A stretch of 64,000 nt of DNA from Geodermatophilus marinus (GTDB lineage Bacteria > Actinomycetota > Actinomycetes > Mycobacteriales > Geodermatophilaceae). Shown piece by piece: positions 47,201-55,948 of the stretch. Below the pieces are notes generated by a model, which was not told where the DNA came from, searched no databases, and was given only the letters and a program-made list of their open reading frames with translations. The stretch is taken from NCBI RefSeq assembly GCF_003428645.1, contig NZ_QVQH01000008.1, forward strand, positions 165,929 through 229,928, in the 5' to 3' direction. Positions within the stretch are counted from its first letter, which is position 1; every line of letters begins with the position of its first letter. Both the position numbers and the translations under genes were made by a program.

Positions 47201-48466
47201 GTGGCCCCGGTGATCGAGGAGCGCGCGGCCGCGCTGGACCGGGACGAGGCCGTCGCCCGCTGCATGGCGGCCGCGCTGCGTCCCGGGCCGGTCGGCGCGG
47301 TGGGGCTGGAGCTCGAGGCGCACCTGGTGGACCGCGACGCCCCGGCGGCGCGGGTGCCGTGGGCACGGGTGGCCCGCGCGGTCGCCGGACTGCCGCCGCT
47401 GCCGGGCGGCAGCCGGGTCACCCTGGAGCCCGGGGGGCAGGTGGAGCTCTCCGGTCCGCCGCTGCCCGACGCGGCCGCCGCGGTCGCCGCGCTCCGCCGC
47501 GACCGCGACGCCCTCGCCGGCGCGCTGGCCACCGACCGGCTGGCGCTGGCCCCGTGCGGGGCGGACCCGCTGCGGCCGCCGGCCCGGGTCAACCCGGCCG
47601 CGCGCTACGCCGCGATGGAGGAGCACTTCGCCGCGGTGGGCTGCGCCGCGGCGGGGACGGCGATGATGAGCTCGACCGCCTCGCTGCAGGTGAACCTGGA
47701 GGCCGGCCCCTGCGGCGGGTGGAGCGAGCGGGTGTCGCTGGCCCACCAGCTGGGCCCGGTGCTGGTGGCGGTGTCGGCCTGCTCCCCGCTGCTGGCCGGG
47801 CGCGCGACCGGCTGGGCGTCGACCCGGCAGCGGGTGTGGGGCGACCTCGACCAGGCGCGCTGCGGCCCCCTGCTCGGCGGCGCCGACCCGGCGTCCGAGT
47901 GGGCCGGGTACGCCCTCGCCGCGCCGGTGATGCTGGTCCGCGACGGGCCCACCGGGCGGTCCGAGCCCGTGCGGTCGCGGGTGCGCTTCGCCGACTGGGT
48001 GACCGGGGCGGTCCCGCTCGGCGGGCGCCGCCCGACCGCCGCCGACCTCGACTACCACCTCACCACCCTCTTCCCGCCCGTGCGGCTGCGCGGCTTCCTG
48101 GAGATCCGCTACCTCGACGCCGCCCCGGAGCCCTGGTGGCCGGCCCTGGCCGCGCTCACCGCCGTGCTGCTCGACGAGCCGGCCGCGGCCGGGCGGGCGG
48201 CCGAGGCCACGGCACCGGTCGCCGGCGCCTGGGACCGCGCGGCCGCCCGCGGGCTCGCCGACCCCGCGCTGCACGCCGCGGCCCGGGCCTGCCTGGCCGC
48301 CGCGGTGGACACCGCCCCCGCCGCCCTGCGCCCCGACCTCACCGCGCTGGCCGACGCCGTCGACCGCGGCTCCTGCCCCGGCGACGAGCTGCGCGCCGCC
48401 GCGCGCGCCGGCGGGCCGGCCGCCGCCCTGCTGACCGCCACCCGCACCCCGGAGGACGACCGATGA
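47201..48466 (+). CDS. egtA: EgtA, glutamate-cysteine ligase of ergothioneine synthesis
   Basis: Makes gamma-glutamylcysteine, the sulfur donor for EgtB, 421 aa. GTG 47201 is preferred over GTG 47192 because GGAGGGGG lies about 9 nt upstream. The GCS2-type fold is seen in [45 protein letters not shown] and [18 protein letters not shown]. The order egtA-egtB-egtC-egtD with an ATGA overlap into egtB confirms the assignment. Confidence 0.94.
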   Translation: MAPVIEERAAALDRDEAVARCMAAALRPGPVGAVGLELEAHLVDRDAPAARVPWARVARAVAGLPPLPGGSRVTLEPGGQVELSGPPLPDAAAAVAALRRDRDALAGALATDRLALAPCGADPLRPPARVNPAARYAAMEEHFAAVGCAAAGTAMMSSTASLQVNLEAGPCGGWSERVSLAHQLGPVLVAVSACSPLLAGRATGWASTRQRVWGDLDQARCGPLLGGADPASEWAGYALAAPVMLVRDGPTGRSEPVRSRVRFADWVTGAVPLGGRRPTAADLDYHLTTLFPPVRLRGFLEIRYLDAAPEPWWPALAALTAVLLDEPAAAGRAAEATAPVAGAWDRAAARGLADPALHAAARACLAAAVDTAPAALRPDLTALADAVDRGSCPGDELRAAARAGGPAAALLTATRTPEDDR

Positions 48467-49782
48467 CGCTGCAGGAGCACCTGGCCGGGGAGCTCGCCGC
48501 CGCCCGGGCGCGCACGCTGCTGCTCACCGACCACGACGAGCCCGAGCTGCTCCGCCAGCACACCCCGCTGCTGTCCCCGCTGGTCTGGGACCTCGCGCAC
48601 GTCGGCCAGCAGGAGGACCTCTGGCTGCTGCGCGGCGGGAACGCGGCCTGCCGGGGGCTGCTGCCCCCGGACGTGGAGGCCCTCTACGACGCGTTCACCC
48701 ACCCGCGGGCGCAGCGCGCCCGGCTGCCGCTGCTGCCGCCGGTGGAGGCCCGCGCCTTCTGCGCCGAGGTGCGCGGCCGGGTGCTCGACCGGCTCGAGCG
48801 GCTCGGCCGGGACGACGACGGCGACCCCTTCCCCTTCGCGATGGTGGTCAGCCACGAGCAGCAGCACGACGAGACGATGCTGCAGGCCCTCGGCGTCCGC
48901 ACCGGCCCGCCGCTGCTGGGCACCGGCAGCCCGCTGCCCCCGGGCCGCCCGGGCGTGGCCGGCACCGCGGTGGCCGTGGCGGGCGGCGAGTTCGTGCTCG
49001 GCGCGGACGCCGCCGACGAGCCGTTCTCGCTGGACAACGAGCGGCCCGCCCACCGCGTGCACGTGCCGGCCTACCGCCTCGGCCGGGTCCCGGTCACCAA
49101 TGCCGAGTACGCCGCCTTCGTGGCCGACGGCGGGTACGACCAGCCGCGGTGGTGGTCGCCGCGGGGCTGGGCGCACCGGGTCGAGGCAGGGCTGGAGCGG
49201 CCGCAGTTCTGGGGCACCGACGGCAGCCGCACCCGCTTCGGCGTCGTCGAGGAGCTCCCCCCGGACGAACCGGTCCAGCACGTCACCGCCTTCGAGGCGG
49301 AGGCGTACGCCGCCTGGGCCGGCGGCACCGGCGCCGCCCCTGCCGGCGCGCGGCTGCCCACCGAGGCGGAGTGGGAGAAGGCCGCCGTCTGGGACCCGGC
49401 GACCGGCCGCCGCCGGCGGTTCCCGTGGGGCGACTCCGAGCCGACGCCGGCGCTGGCCAACCTGGGCGGCGCGGCGCTGCGCCCGGCACCGGTGGGCGCC
49501 TACCCGGCCGGCGCCTCCCCCTGCGGCGCCGAGCAGCTGCTGGGCGACGTGTGGGAGTGGACCTCCTCGGACCTCACCCCCTGGCCCGGCTTCCGCCCCA
49601 TGCTCTACGCCGACTACTCCGCGCCGTTCTTCGGCGGTGGCTACCGGGTGCTGCGCGGTGGCTCCTGGGCGGTGGGGCCCTCGATCCTGCGGCCGAGCTT
49701 CCGCAACTGGGACCACCCGTTCCGCCGGCAGGTCTTCGCCGGGTTCCGGCTGGCCTGGTCGGCCGACGAGCCGGGCGCCTGA
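48463..49782 (+). CDS. egtB: EgtB, hercynine sulfoxide synthase (non-haem iron)
   Basis: Oxygen-dependent coupling of gamma-glutamylcysteine to hercynine, 439 aa, start coupled to egtA (ATGA). The N-terminal DinB-like domain supplies iron ligands: His46 ([11 protein letters not shown]) and His131/His135 within [11 protein letters not shown]. The C-terminal formylglycine-generating-enzyme fold includes [43 protein letters not shown] and [12 protein letters not shown] full-length family member. Confidence 0.95.
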   Translation: MTLQEHLAGELAAARARTLLLTDHDEPELLRQHTPLLSPLVWDLAHVGQQEDLWLLRGGNAACRGLLPPDVEALYDAFTHPRAQRARLPLLPPVEARAFCAEVRGRVLDRLERLGRDDDGDPFPFAMVVSHEQQHDETMLQALGVRTGPPLLGTGSPLPPGRPGVAGTAVAVAGGEFVLGADAADEPFSLDNERPAHRVHVPAYRLGRVPVTNAEYAAFVADGGYDQPRWWSPRGWAHRVEAGLERPQFWGTDGSRTRFGVVEELPPDEPVQHVTAFEAEAYAAWAGGTGAAPAGARLPTEAEWEKAAVWDPATGRRRRFPWGDSEPTPALANLGGAALRPAPVGAYPAGASPCGAEQLLGDVWEWTSSDLTPWPGFRPMLYADYSAPFFGGGYRVLRGGSWAVGPSILRPSFRNWDHPFRRQVFAGFRLAWSADEPGA

Positions 49783-49785
49783 GCC

Positions 49786-50478
49786 GTGTGCCGCCACCTC
49801 GGCTGGCTCGGCCGACCCCGCTCGCTGGCCTCGCTGGTGCTCGAGCCGCCGTCCTCGCTGCTCGTGCAGTCCTGGGCGCCGCGCCGGCAGCGGTACGGCA
49901 CGGTGAACGCCGACGGCTGGGGGGTCGGGTTCTTCACCCCCGGCCGGCCCGGGCCGGCCCGCTGGCGCTCGGCGCGGCCGCTGTGGGCCGAGCCGTCGTT
50001 CGCCTCGGTGGCGCCCGTGCTGGCCTCGGGCTGCGTGGTCGCCGCCGTCCGCTCGGCGACGGTCGGCATGCCGCTGGAGGAGAGCGCGGCGGCGCCGTTC
50101 ACCGACGGCCGGTGGCTGCTGTCGCACAACGGCCGGGTGGAGCGCGGCGCCCTCCCGCCGGTGCGGGACGCCGAGTCGACGGTGGACAGCGCCCTGCTGG
50201 CCGCCCTCGTCTTCGACCGGGGCCTCGACGCCCTGGGGGCGACGGTGCGGGAGGTGGCCGCCGCCGACCCCGCGGCCCGGCTCAACCTGCTGGCCGCCGA
50301 CGGCACCCGGCTGCTGGCCACCACGTGGGGGGACACCCTCTCGGCCCTGGTCACCGCCGAGGGGACGGCCCTGGCCAGCGAGCCGTGGGACGACGACCCG
50401 GCGTGGGCCGACCTCCCCGACCGGTCGCTGGTCGAGGTCACCCCCGACGGGCTGACCGTGACCGCGCTGACCTCCTGA
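49786..50478 (+). CDS. egtC: EgtC, gamma-glutamyl hydrolase of ergothioneine synthesis
   Basis: Ntn-type (class II glutamine amidotransferase-like) amidohydrolase, 230 aa, that removes glutamate from the EgtB product. The second residue is Cys (MCRHLGWLG), exposed as the N-terminal nucleophile. [33 protein letters not shown] and [10 protein letters not shown] match the family. The GTG start lies 3 bp after the egtB stop. Confidence 0.94.
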   Translation: MCRHLGWLGRPRSLASLVLEPPSSLLVQSWAPRRQRYGTVNADGWGVGFFTPGRPGPARWRSARPLWAEPSFASVAPVLASGCVVAAVRSATVGMPLEESAAAPFTDGRWLLSHNGRVERGALPPVRDAESTVDSALLAALVFDRGLDALGATVREVAAADPAARLNLLAADGTRLLATTWGDTLSALVTAEGTALASEPWDDDPAWADLPDRSLVEVTPDGLTVTALTS

Positions 50479-50506
50479 GCCCCGCACGCCCGAGACGAGG
50501 AGCCCC

Positions 50507-51475
50507 GTGACGATCTCGCTGACCTCCCACCTCGCACCCGGTGACGCGGCCGCGGCGCTGCGCGCCGATGCGCTCGCCGGGCTGACCGCCACGCCGAAGT
50601 CGCTGCCGCCCCGGTGGTTCTACGACGCGCGCGGCAGCGAGCTGTTCGACGAGATCACCCGGCTGCCCGAGTACTACCCGACGCGGGCCGAGCGCGCGGT
50701 GCTGGAGGCGCGGGCCGGGGAGGTCGCCGTCCTCTCGGGGGCCGACGTGCTCGTCGAGCTCGGCAGCGGGACGTCGGAGAAGACCCGCCTGCTGCTCAGC
50801 GCGCTGCGCGCGGCGGGCACGCTGCGCCGGTTCGTGCCGTGCGACGTCGACCCGTCGGTGCTGCGGGCCGCGGGCGAGGCCCTGACCCGGGAGTACCCCG
50901 GCGTCGAGGTCCGGGCGGTGGTCGGCGACTTCACCCGGCACCTCGGCGAGCTGCCGCGCGAGGGGCGCCGGCTGGTCGCCTTCCTCGGGTCGACGATCGG
51001 CAACCTCGAACCCGGACCGCGGGCGGCGTTCCTCGCCGAGCTGGCCGGCACGCTGTCCCCCGGCGACTCGTTCCTGCTCGGCACCGACCTGGTCAAGGAC
51101 ACCGGCCGCCTGGTGCGCGCCTACGACGACGCGGCGGGGGTGACCGCCGCCTTCAACCGCAACGTGCTGGCGGTGCTCAACCGGGAGCTGCACGCCGGGT
51201 TCGACCCGGCGACCTTCGACCACGTGGCGCTGTGGGACCCGGCGGAGGAGTGGATCGAGATGCGGCTGCGCTCCCGGGTGGCCCAGGTGGTGCGGGTGGC
51301 CGACCTGGACCTCGACGTCCCCTTCGCCGCCGGGGAGGAGATGCGCACCGAGGTGTCGGCGAAGTTCCGCCGGGAGCGGGTCGAGGCGGAGCTCGCCGCG
51401 GCCGGGCTGCGGACGCTGGCCTGGTGGACCGACCCCGGCGGCGACTTCGCGGTCTCCCTCTCGGTCCCCGCCTGA
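50507..51475 (+). CDS. egtD: EgtD, L-histidine N-alpha-methyltransferase
   Basis: Trimethylates histidine to hercynine using SAM, 322 aa. [27 protein letters not shown] is the family N terminus (split here only by prose), motif I is [26 protein letters not shown] gives the imidazole-binding Asn region, and [17 protein letters not shown] carries the Glu/Ser that hold the substrate amine. A GAGGAG lies upstream of the GTG. The stop is followed within 8 nt by an array of stem-loop repeats. Confidence 0.95.
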   Translation: MTISLTSHLAPGDAAAALRADALAGLTATPKSLPPRWFYDARGSELFDEITRLPEYYPTRAERAVLEARAGEVAVLSGADVLVELGSGTSEKTRLLLSALRAAGTLRRFVPCDVDPSVLRAAGEALTREYPGVEVRAVVGDFTRHLGELPREGRRLVAFLGSTIGNLEPGPRAAFLAELAGTLSPGDSFLLGTDLVKDTGRLVRAYDDAAGVTAAFNRNVLAVLNRELHAGFDPATFDHVALWDPAEEWIEMRLRSRVAQVVRVADLDLDVPFAAGEEMRTEVSAKFRRERVEAELAAAGLRTLAWWTDPGGDFAVSLSVPA

Positions 51476-51482
51476 GAAAGGA

Positions 51483-51661
51483 CCCTCCTGCCCCCCACCG
51501 CTCGCACGCTCGCGGCGGGCCCCTGCAGGAGGGCCGCCCGTCCTCCCCACCCCTCGCACGCTCGGGGTGGTGCCCGGGACGGGGCCGCGGCGGGCCCCTG
51601 CAGGAGGGCCGCCCGTCCTCCCCACCCCTCACAGGCTCGGGGCGAGCCTCGGGACGGGGGC
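51483..51661 (+). repeat. stem-loop repeat array after egtD (copy 4, expanded)
   Basis: First unit: CCCTCCTGC (51483-51491) pairs with GCAGGAGGG (51525-51533). Then come two tandem 75-bp units (51512-51586 and 51587-51661), each containing CCCGTCC paired with GGACGGG (51537-51543/51577-51583 and 51612-51618/51652-51658). The last unit has the inner AGGCTCG-GGG-CGAGCCT hairpin shared with copies 1 and 3. It lies directly behind the egtD stop. Confidence 0.85.
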
Positions 51662-51693
51662 CGGGCGCGCCGGTGCACCTCGCGGCCCGGCCC

Positions 51694-51729
51694 CTCCGTC
51701 TCTGAGTGCCACGGCACCCAGAGACGGAG
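51694..51729 (+). terminator. strong hairpin between egtD and the DUF4397 gene
   Basis: CTCCGTCTCTG (51694-51704) pairs with CAGAGACGGAG (51719-51729), with inner GTGCC/GGCAC. With the preceding repeat array it should isolate egtABCD from the sortase module. The remaining sequence to 51886 carries the promoter region of the DUF4397 gene and no gene of its own. Confidence 0.75.
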
Positions 51730-51886
51730 GAGCCGTCGAGGTGTGCAGCGGCGGGAGCAGCGCACCCGGCGGGGCGCGACAGGGTGGCCCGCCAGGAAAT
51801 CTCGCGCGGGCTGCATCCGGACCTGCGGGAACGCCGGAAGGACGTGGTGACAGAGCAGTCAGACACCACGGAAGGAACGGCAACCC

Positions 51887-52708
51887 ATGACCCGGACCCG
51901 CACCACCGTCGCCCTCGCCACCGGCGCCACCGGCGCGCTCCTCTGCCTCGGCGCGGCGCCCGCGCTGGCCGACAACCACACCGCGACGGTGTCGGTCCTG
52001 CACGGAGTCCCGGACACCCCGGTCGACGTGTACGCCAACGGCGAGCGGCTGATCGACGACTTCGAGCCCGGCACCCTCGCCGGCCCGCTCGAGGTGCCCG
52101 GTGGCACGTACGACCTGGCGCTCTACCCGGCCGACGCGGCCGACGACTCGGGCGACCCGCTCCTGTCGGCCAGCGGCGTGTCGGTGCCCGCGGGGGCCAA
52201 CGCCACCGTCGCCGCGCACCTGGACGCCGAGGGCAACCCGGCCCTCACGCCGTTCGTCAACGACACCTCGGCGGTGGAGGCGGGCCAGGCGCGGGTCACC
52301 GTGCGGCACGTCGCGGCGGCCCCGGCGGTCGACGTCCTCGCCGGTGACCAGGTCGTCGTCGACAACCTCAGCAACCCGAACGAGGCGACCCTCACCGTGC
52401 CGGCCGGCACGATCAGCGCCTCCGTCGTGCCCGACGGCGGGACCGACCCGGTGATCGGCCCGGCCGACCTCGAGCTGGCGGAGGGGGCCACCACGATCGT
52501 CTACGCGTGGGGCTCGCAGGACGCCGGCTACGAGCTGGCCGTCCAGTCGATCAGCGGCAGCCACTCCGCGCCGTCCGGCGTCCCGGGCGGCTCCGCGGGC
52601 CTGGCCGCCGAGGAGGACGGCATGCCGGCGCCGCTGGTCGCCCTGTCGATCGCCGGCCTCGCCGCCGCCGGGGTCGCCGCGGGCCGGATGGCGACCGCCC
52701 GGCGCTGA
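51887..52708 (+). CDS. secreted DUF4397 domain protein, probable sortase substrate
   Basis: 273 aa. Signal peptide with ALCLGAAPALA-type cleavage (about residue 28), then a DUF4397 domain (VSVLHGVPDTPVDVYANGE, GTYDLALYPADA, RHVAAAPAVDVLAGDQ). The C terminus has an acidic linker, APSGVPGGSAGLAAEEDG, a hydrophobic helix PLVALSIAGLAAAGVAAG and a basic tail MATARR: a cell-wall-sorting layout without a visible LPXTG. The class F sortase gene follows after 24 bp, then a sigma/anti-sigma pair, suggesting a dedicated surface system. Confidence 0.87.
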   Translation: MTRTRTTVALATGATGALLCLGAAPALADNHTATVSVLHGVPDTPVDVYANGERLIDDFEPGTLAGPLEVPGGTYDLALYPADAADDSGDPLLSASGVSVPAGANATVAAHLDAEGNPALTPFVNDTSAVEAGQARVTVRHVAAAPAVDVLAGDQVVVDNLSNPNEATLTVPAGTISASVVPDGGTDPVIGPADLELAEGATTIVYAWGSQDAGYELAVQSISGSHSAPSGVPGGSAGLAAEEDGMPAPLVALSIAGLAAAGVAAGRMATARR

Positions 52709-52732
52709 CCCGTCCGCGAGGGAGGGACCACC

Positions 52733-53392
52733 ATGCGACCCGCCGCCGCCGGTGCGGTCCTGGGCCTGGCCGTGGCCGTCGGGGTGCCGACGGCCTGGCA
52801 GCTGAACCGGGAACCGGTGGCGGCGGGCGCGCCGGTGGAGCAGGTCCTCCCCGCAGCGCCGGCGCCGGCACCGCCCCCGGCGGCGCCGGGGCCGGCCGAC
52901 CTCCCCCCGGTGCCGCTCCGGGACGCCGCGCCCACCGCCGCCGCCGTACCCGCCCCGGCCCGCCTGCTGGTGCCGGCGCTCGGCGTCGACGCCCCGGTCG
53001 ACCCCGTCGGCGTCGCCGACGACGGCCAGATGCAGCTGCCCGAGGACGTCTCCCGCGTCGGCTGGTACCGCTTCGGCCCGGAACCCGGCGGCGCGGGCTC
53101 GGCGGTCCTCGCCGGGCACGTGGACGACGCCGACCAGGGGCTCGGCGAGCTCGCCCCGCTGCGCGGTGCCGAGGTCGGCACGGAGGTCGAGGTGACCGAC
53201 TCCGCCGGGACGGCGAGCCGCTGGCGGGTGGTCTCCCGGGAGGTCCTGCACAAGCAGGAGCTGCCCCTGGACCGGCTCTTCGCCCGTGCGGGCCCACCCC
53301 GGCTGGTGCTCATCACCTGCGGCGGGCCGTTCCTGCCGGAACTCGGCAGCTACCGGGACAACGTCGTGGTCGTCGCGGAGCCCCTGGCATGA
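52733..53392 (+). CDS. class F sortase
   Basis: Membrane-anchored transpeptidase, 219 aa: N-terminal TM (residues 5-20), a Pro/Ala-rich stalk to about 75, then the sortase barrel. Catalytic His129 (LAGHVDDADQG), Cys196 (LVLITCGGPF) and Arg208 (LGSYRDNVVVVA) are all present. Class F enzymes of actinobacteria are poorly characterised in substrate choice. The start follows GAGGGAGG; the stop overlaps the sigma factor ATG (ATGA). Confidence 0.92.
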   Translation: MRPAAAGAVLGLAVAVGVPTAWQLNREPVAAGAPVEQVLPAAPAPAPPPAAPGPADLPPVPLRDAAPTAAAVPAPARLLVPALGVDAPVDPVGVADDGQMQLPEDVSRVGWYRFGPEPGGAGSAVLAGHVDDADQGLGELAPLRGAEVGTEVEVTDSAGTASRWRVVSREVLHKQELPLDRLFARAGPPRLVLITCGGPFLPELGSYRDNVVVVAEPLA

Positions 53393-54033
53393 CCGAGCTC
53401 CTCGAGCGGGACGGCCGTCGCGTTAGGGTCGCGGACGTGATCCCGGACGACGGCCCGCCGCCCGGCTCGCCCTGGCCGGACGACGCCGAGATCGGCCGCC
53501 GCTTCGCCGCGGGGGACGAGCAGGCCCTCGCCTGGGCCTACGAGCGGTTCGCCGGGCAGGTCCACGGCATGGCCGTGCGCGCCTTCGGCCCGGGCCCGGA
53601 CGCCGAGGACGTCACCCAGCAGGTCTTCGTCTCCGCCTGGACCGGCCGCGCCGGCTTCCGCCCGCACCAGGCCCCGCTGCCCGCCTGGCTGGTGGGCATC
53701 TGCCGGCACAAGATCGCCGACACCTGGGCCCGTCGCGACCGGCAGCGCCGCGCCACCGAGGCCGCGCTGGCCGAGGCGCAGGCCGCGACCGGGCCGGCCG
53801 CGCCTACCGTGGACAGCACGGTGGCCGACCGCGTGCTGCTGCTCGGCGAGCTGGAGCAGATCGGCCAGCCCCAGCGGGGCATCATCGAGCTGGCCTTCTT
53901 CGAGGACCTGACCCACGCGCAGATCGCCGATCGCACGGGTCTGCCCCTCGGGACGGTCAAGAGCCACATCAGGCGCACACTGGAGCGCCTGCGGATGCGG
54001 TTGGAGGTGGACGGTGCCGCACTGCACGCCTGA
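53389..54033 (+). CDS. ECF RNA polymerase sigma factor, SigK-like
   Basis: 214 aa. Region 2 (ALAWAYERFAGQVHGMAVRAF, DAEDVTQQVFVSAWTG) and region 4 (RGIIELAFFEDLTHAQIADRTGLPLGTVKSHIRRTLERLRMRL) are intact. It ends within the start of the anti-sigma gene (20-bp overlap). The sigma/anti-sigma order and sequence type match SigK-RskA of mycobacteria, which control secreted fasciclin-like antigens. Control of the upstream DUF4397 gene is the obvious inference. Confidence 0.9.
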   Translation: MTELLERDGRRVRVADVIPDDGPPPGSPWPDDAEIGRRFAAGDEQALAWAYERFAGQVHGMAVRAFGPGPDAEDVTQQVFVSAWTGRAGFRPHQAPLPAWLVGICRHKIADTWARRDRQRRATEAALAEAQAATGPAAPTVDSTVADRVLLLGELEQIGQPQRGIIELAFFEDLTHAQIADRTGLPLGTVKSHIRRTLERLRMRLEVDGAALHA

Positions 54034-54799
54034 GCAGCTGGCGCTGGCCGCGCTCCGCGAGCCGCTGCCGGACACCGACGCGGCGCACCTCGCCGGGTGC
54101 GACCGGTGCCGGGCCGAGGTGGCCTCCCTGCAGCGGGGGGTCGACGCCCTCGCCGTCCCCGAGCTCGCGGCACCGCAGGGGTCGGTCGCCCCGCCGCCGG
54201 CCGTCTGGGCCGCGATCGCCGGGGCCACCGGCGTCTCGGTGGTGCCCCGGCCCGAGCTCGTGGCCGGGGGCACCGCCCCCGCGCGCCCAGCGCCCCTGCC
54301 GGCACCGGCTCCCCCGCCGCCCGGCCCGCGGTCCCCGTCCGGCGGGTCCGTGGTGCGGCCGAACTTCTCCCGCCTGCTGCTGGCGACCGCGGCCGCGCTG
54401 GTGGTCGGCATCGGGGTCGGGGCCGCCGCGGTCGCCCTGGGCACCGCCGACGGCGACGAGGGCCTGCAGGTGGCCGCCGCCGCGCTCGCGCCGCTCGACG
54501 ACCGCGGCGCCACCGGTGAGGCCACCGTCGTCGAGCGGGACGACGGCAGCCGGGTCCTGGAGCTGCAGCTCGACGCCGCGGACGTCCCCGACGGCTACTA
54601 CGAGGTGTGGCTGCTCGACGAGGCGGTCTCCCGGCTGGTCCCGGTCGGGGTCGTGCAGGGCGGGGACGAGGCCAGCCTCGCCCTGCCCACCGGCATCGAC
54701 ATCGGCGAGTACCCGGTGGTCGACGTCTCCGTCGAGCCGCTGGACGGCGACCCGTCGCACTCCGGGGACTCCGTGGCCCGTGGCGTGCTCGAGTCCTGA
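54014..54799 (+). CDS. RskA-like transmembrane anti-sigma factor
   Basis: 261 aa. The N-terminal cytoplasmic zinc-type anti-sigma segment contains AHLAGCDRCRAEVASL (H-x3-C-x2-C), then a Pro-rich linker, one TM helix (LLLATAAALVVGIGVGAAAVAL, split Ala-rich) and an extracytoplasmic RskA domain (RVLELQLDAADVPDGYYEVWLLD). Such proteins release their sigma factor by regulated proteolysis. Encoded in a 20-bp overlap with the sigma gene and 6 bp before egtE. Confidence 0.9.
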   Translation: MPHCTPEQLALAALREPLPDTDAAHLAGCDRCRAEVASLQRGVDALAVPELAAPQGSVAPPPAVWAAIAGATGVSVVPRPELVAGGTAPARPAPLPAPAPPPPGPRSPSGGSVVRPNFSRLLLATAAALVVGIGVGAAAVALGTADGDEGLQVAAAALAPLDDRGATGEATVVERDDGSRVLELQLDAADVPDGYYEVWLLDEAVSRLVPVGVVQGGDEASLALPTGIDIGEYPVVDVSVEPLDGDPSHSGDSVARGVLES

Positions 54800-54805
54800 G
54801 GCCCG

Positions 54806-55948
54806 GTGACGCACGCCCCGACCGGCCCGGCGGTGGACCCGGCCCACGACGACCTCGGGGCCGCGTGGCGCTCGGCCCGCCCGCGCCCGGCCGGCCGGCA
54901 CCTCGACAGCGCTGCCTGCAGCCGGCAGAGCCACCGGGTGCTCGAGGCGGTGGCGCACCACGCCCGGCACGAGGCCGAGCTGGGCGGCTACGTCGCCGAG
55001 GCCACCGCCGAGCACCTGCTCCAGCAGGGCCGGTCGGTGCTCGGCGGGCTGGTCGGGATGGCTGCCGCCGACGTGGTCTTCGTCGAGTCCGCGCAGGCCG
55101 CCCTGGCCGCGCTGCTCACCGGCTGGCGGCTGCCGCCGGGCGCCGCGGTGGCCTGCCTGCCCGGCGAGTACGCGCCCAACACCGCCCTGCTGCGCGCCGC
55201 CGGGCTCGCGCCGCGCCCGCTGCCGGTCGACGGGCTCGGCCGGGTGGACCTCGACGGCCTGTCCCGGCTGCTGGCCTCCGACCCGCCCCGGGTGGTGCAC
55301 CTGACCCACATCGGCAGCCACCGCGGCCTCGTCCAGCCCGCCGCGGAGGTGGCCGCGCGGTGCCGGGCCGCCGGCGTCCCGCTGGTCCTCGACGCGGCGC
55401 AGTCGCTCGGGCACGTGGACACCGACGTCGGCGCCGACGTCGTCTACTCGACCTCGCGCAAGTGGCTGGCCGGCCCGCGCGGGGTGGGGGTGCTGTGCGT
55501 GCGGCCGCCGGTGGCCGGGGAGCTGGTGCCCCTGCTGGCCGGCGCGGCGGACCTGCCACCGCTGCGCGCGTTCGAGTCGGGGGAGGCGCACGTCGCCGGC
55601 CGCGTCGGGCTGGTGCTGGCGGTCGGGGAGCACCTGGCGGCCGGTCCGGAGCGGGTCCGGGCACGGCTGGCCGGCCTGGGCCGGGCCACGCGCGAGGTGC
55701 TCGAGGGCGTCGCGGGCTGGCGGGTCGTCGAGCCGGTGGACGAGCCGACGGCGACCACGACGCTGCGCCCGCCGGAGGGCGTGGACGTCGTCACCACCCG
55801 GGCCCGGCTGCTCACCGAGCAGGGCATCGTGACCACCGCCATCGGCCGCGAGCGGGCGCCGGGTGAGATGACCGGCCCGGTGCTGCGGGTCTCCCCGCAC
55901 CTGGACGCCACGGTCGACGACCTGGAGGCCCTGGCCACCGCCCTCTAG
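54806..55948 (+). CDS. egtE: EgtE, PLP-dependent hercynylcysteine sulfoxide lyase
   Basis: Last step to ergothioneine, C-S lyase, 380 aa. Class V aminotransferase fold: RHLDSAACSRQSHRVLEAV, HLTHIGSHRGLVQP, PLVLDAAQSLGHVDTDVGAD with the PLP Asp, and STSRKWLAGPRGVGVL with the Schiff-base Lys. The family resemblance plus egtABCD 3.3 kb upstream supports EgtE over a generic cysteine desulfurase. The GTG start lies 6 bp after the anti-sigma stop, so it is probably transcribed with the sigma module rather than egtABCD. Its stop lies in a CTAG shared with the convergent gene. Confidence 0.88.
   Translation: MTHAPTGPAVDPAHDDLGAAWRSARPRPAGRHLDSAACSRQSHRVLEAVAHHARHEAELGGYVAEATAEHLLQQGRSVLGGLVGMAAADVVFVESAQAALAALLTGWRLPPGAAVACLPGEYAPNTALLRAAGLAPRPLPVDGLGRVDLDGLSRLLASDPPRVVHLTHIGSHRGLVQPAAEVAARCRAAGVPLVLDAAQSLGHVDTDVGADVVYSTSRKWLAGPRGVGVLCVRPPVAGELVPLLAGAADLPPLRAFESGEAHVAGRVGLVLAVGEHLAAGPERVRARLAGLGRATREVLEGVAGWRVVEPVDEPTATTTLRPPEGVDVVTTRARLLTEQGIVTTAIGRERAPGEMTGPVLRVSPHLDATVDDLEALATAL

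Noticed and set aside
46372..48462. A 1136-codon frame ending in EgtB
   Set aside because: The first ~700 codons are shadow of DUF309 and egtA; EgtB begins at the ATGA overlap and is then the normal family length.
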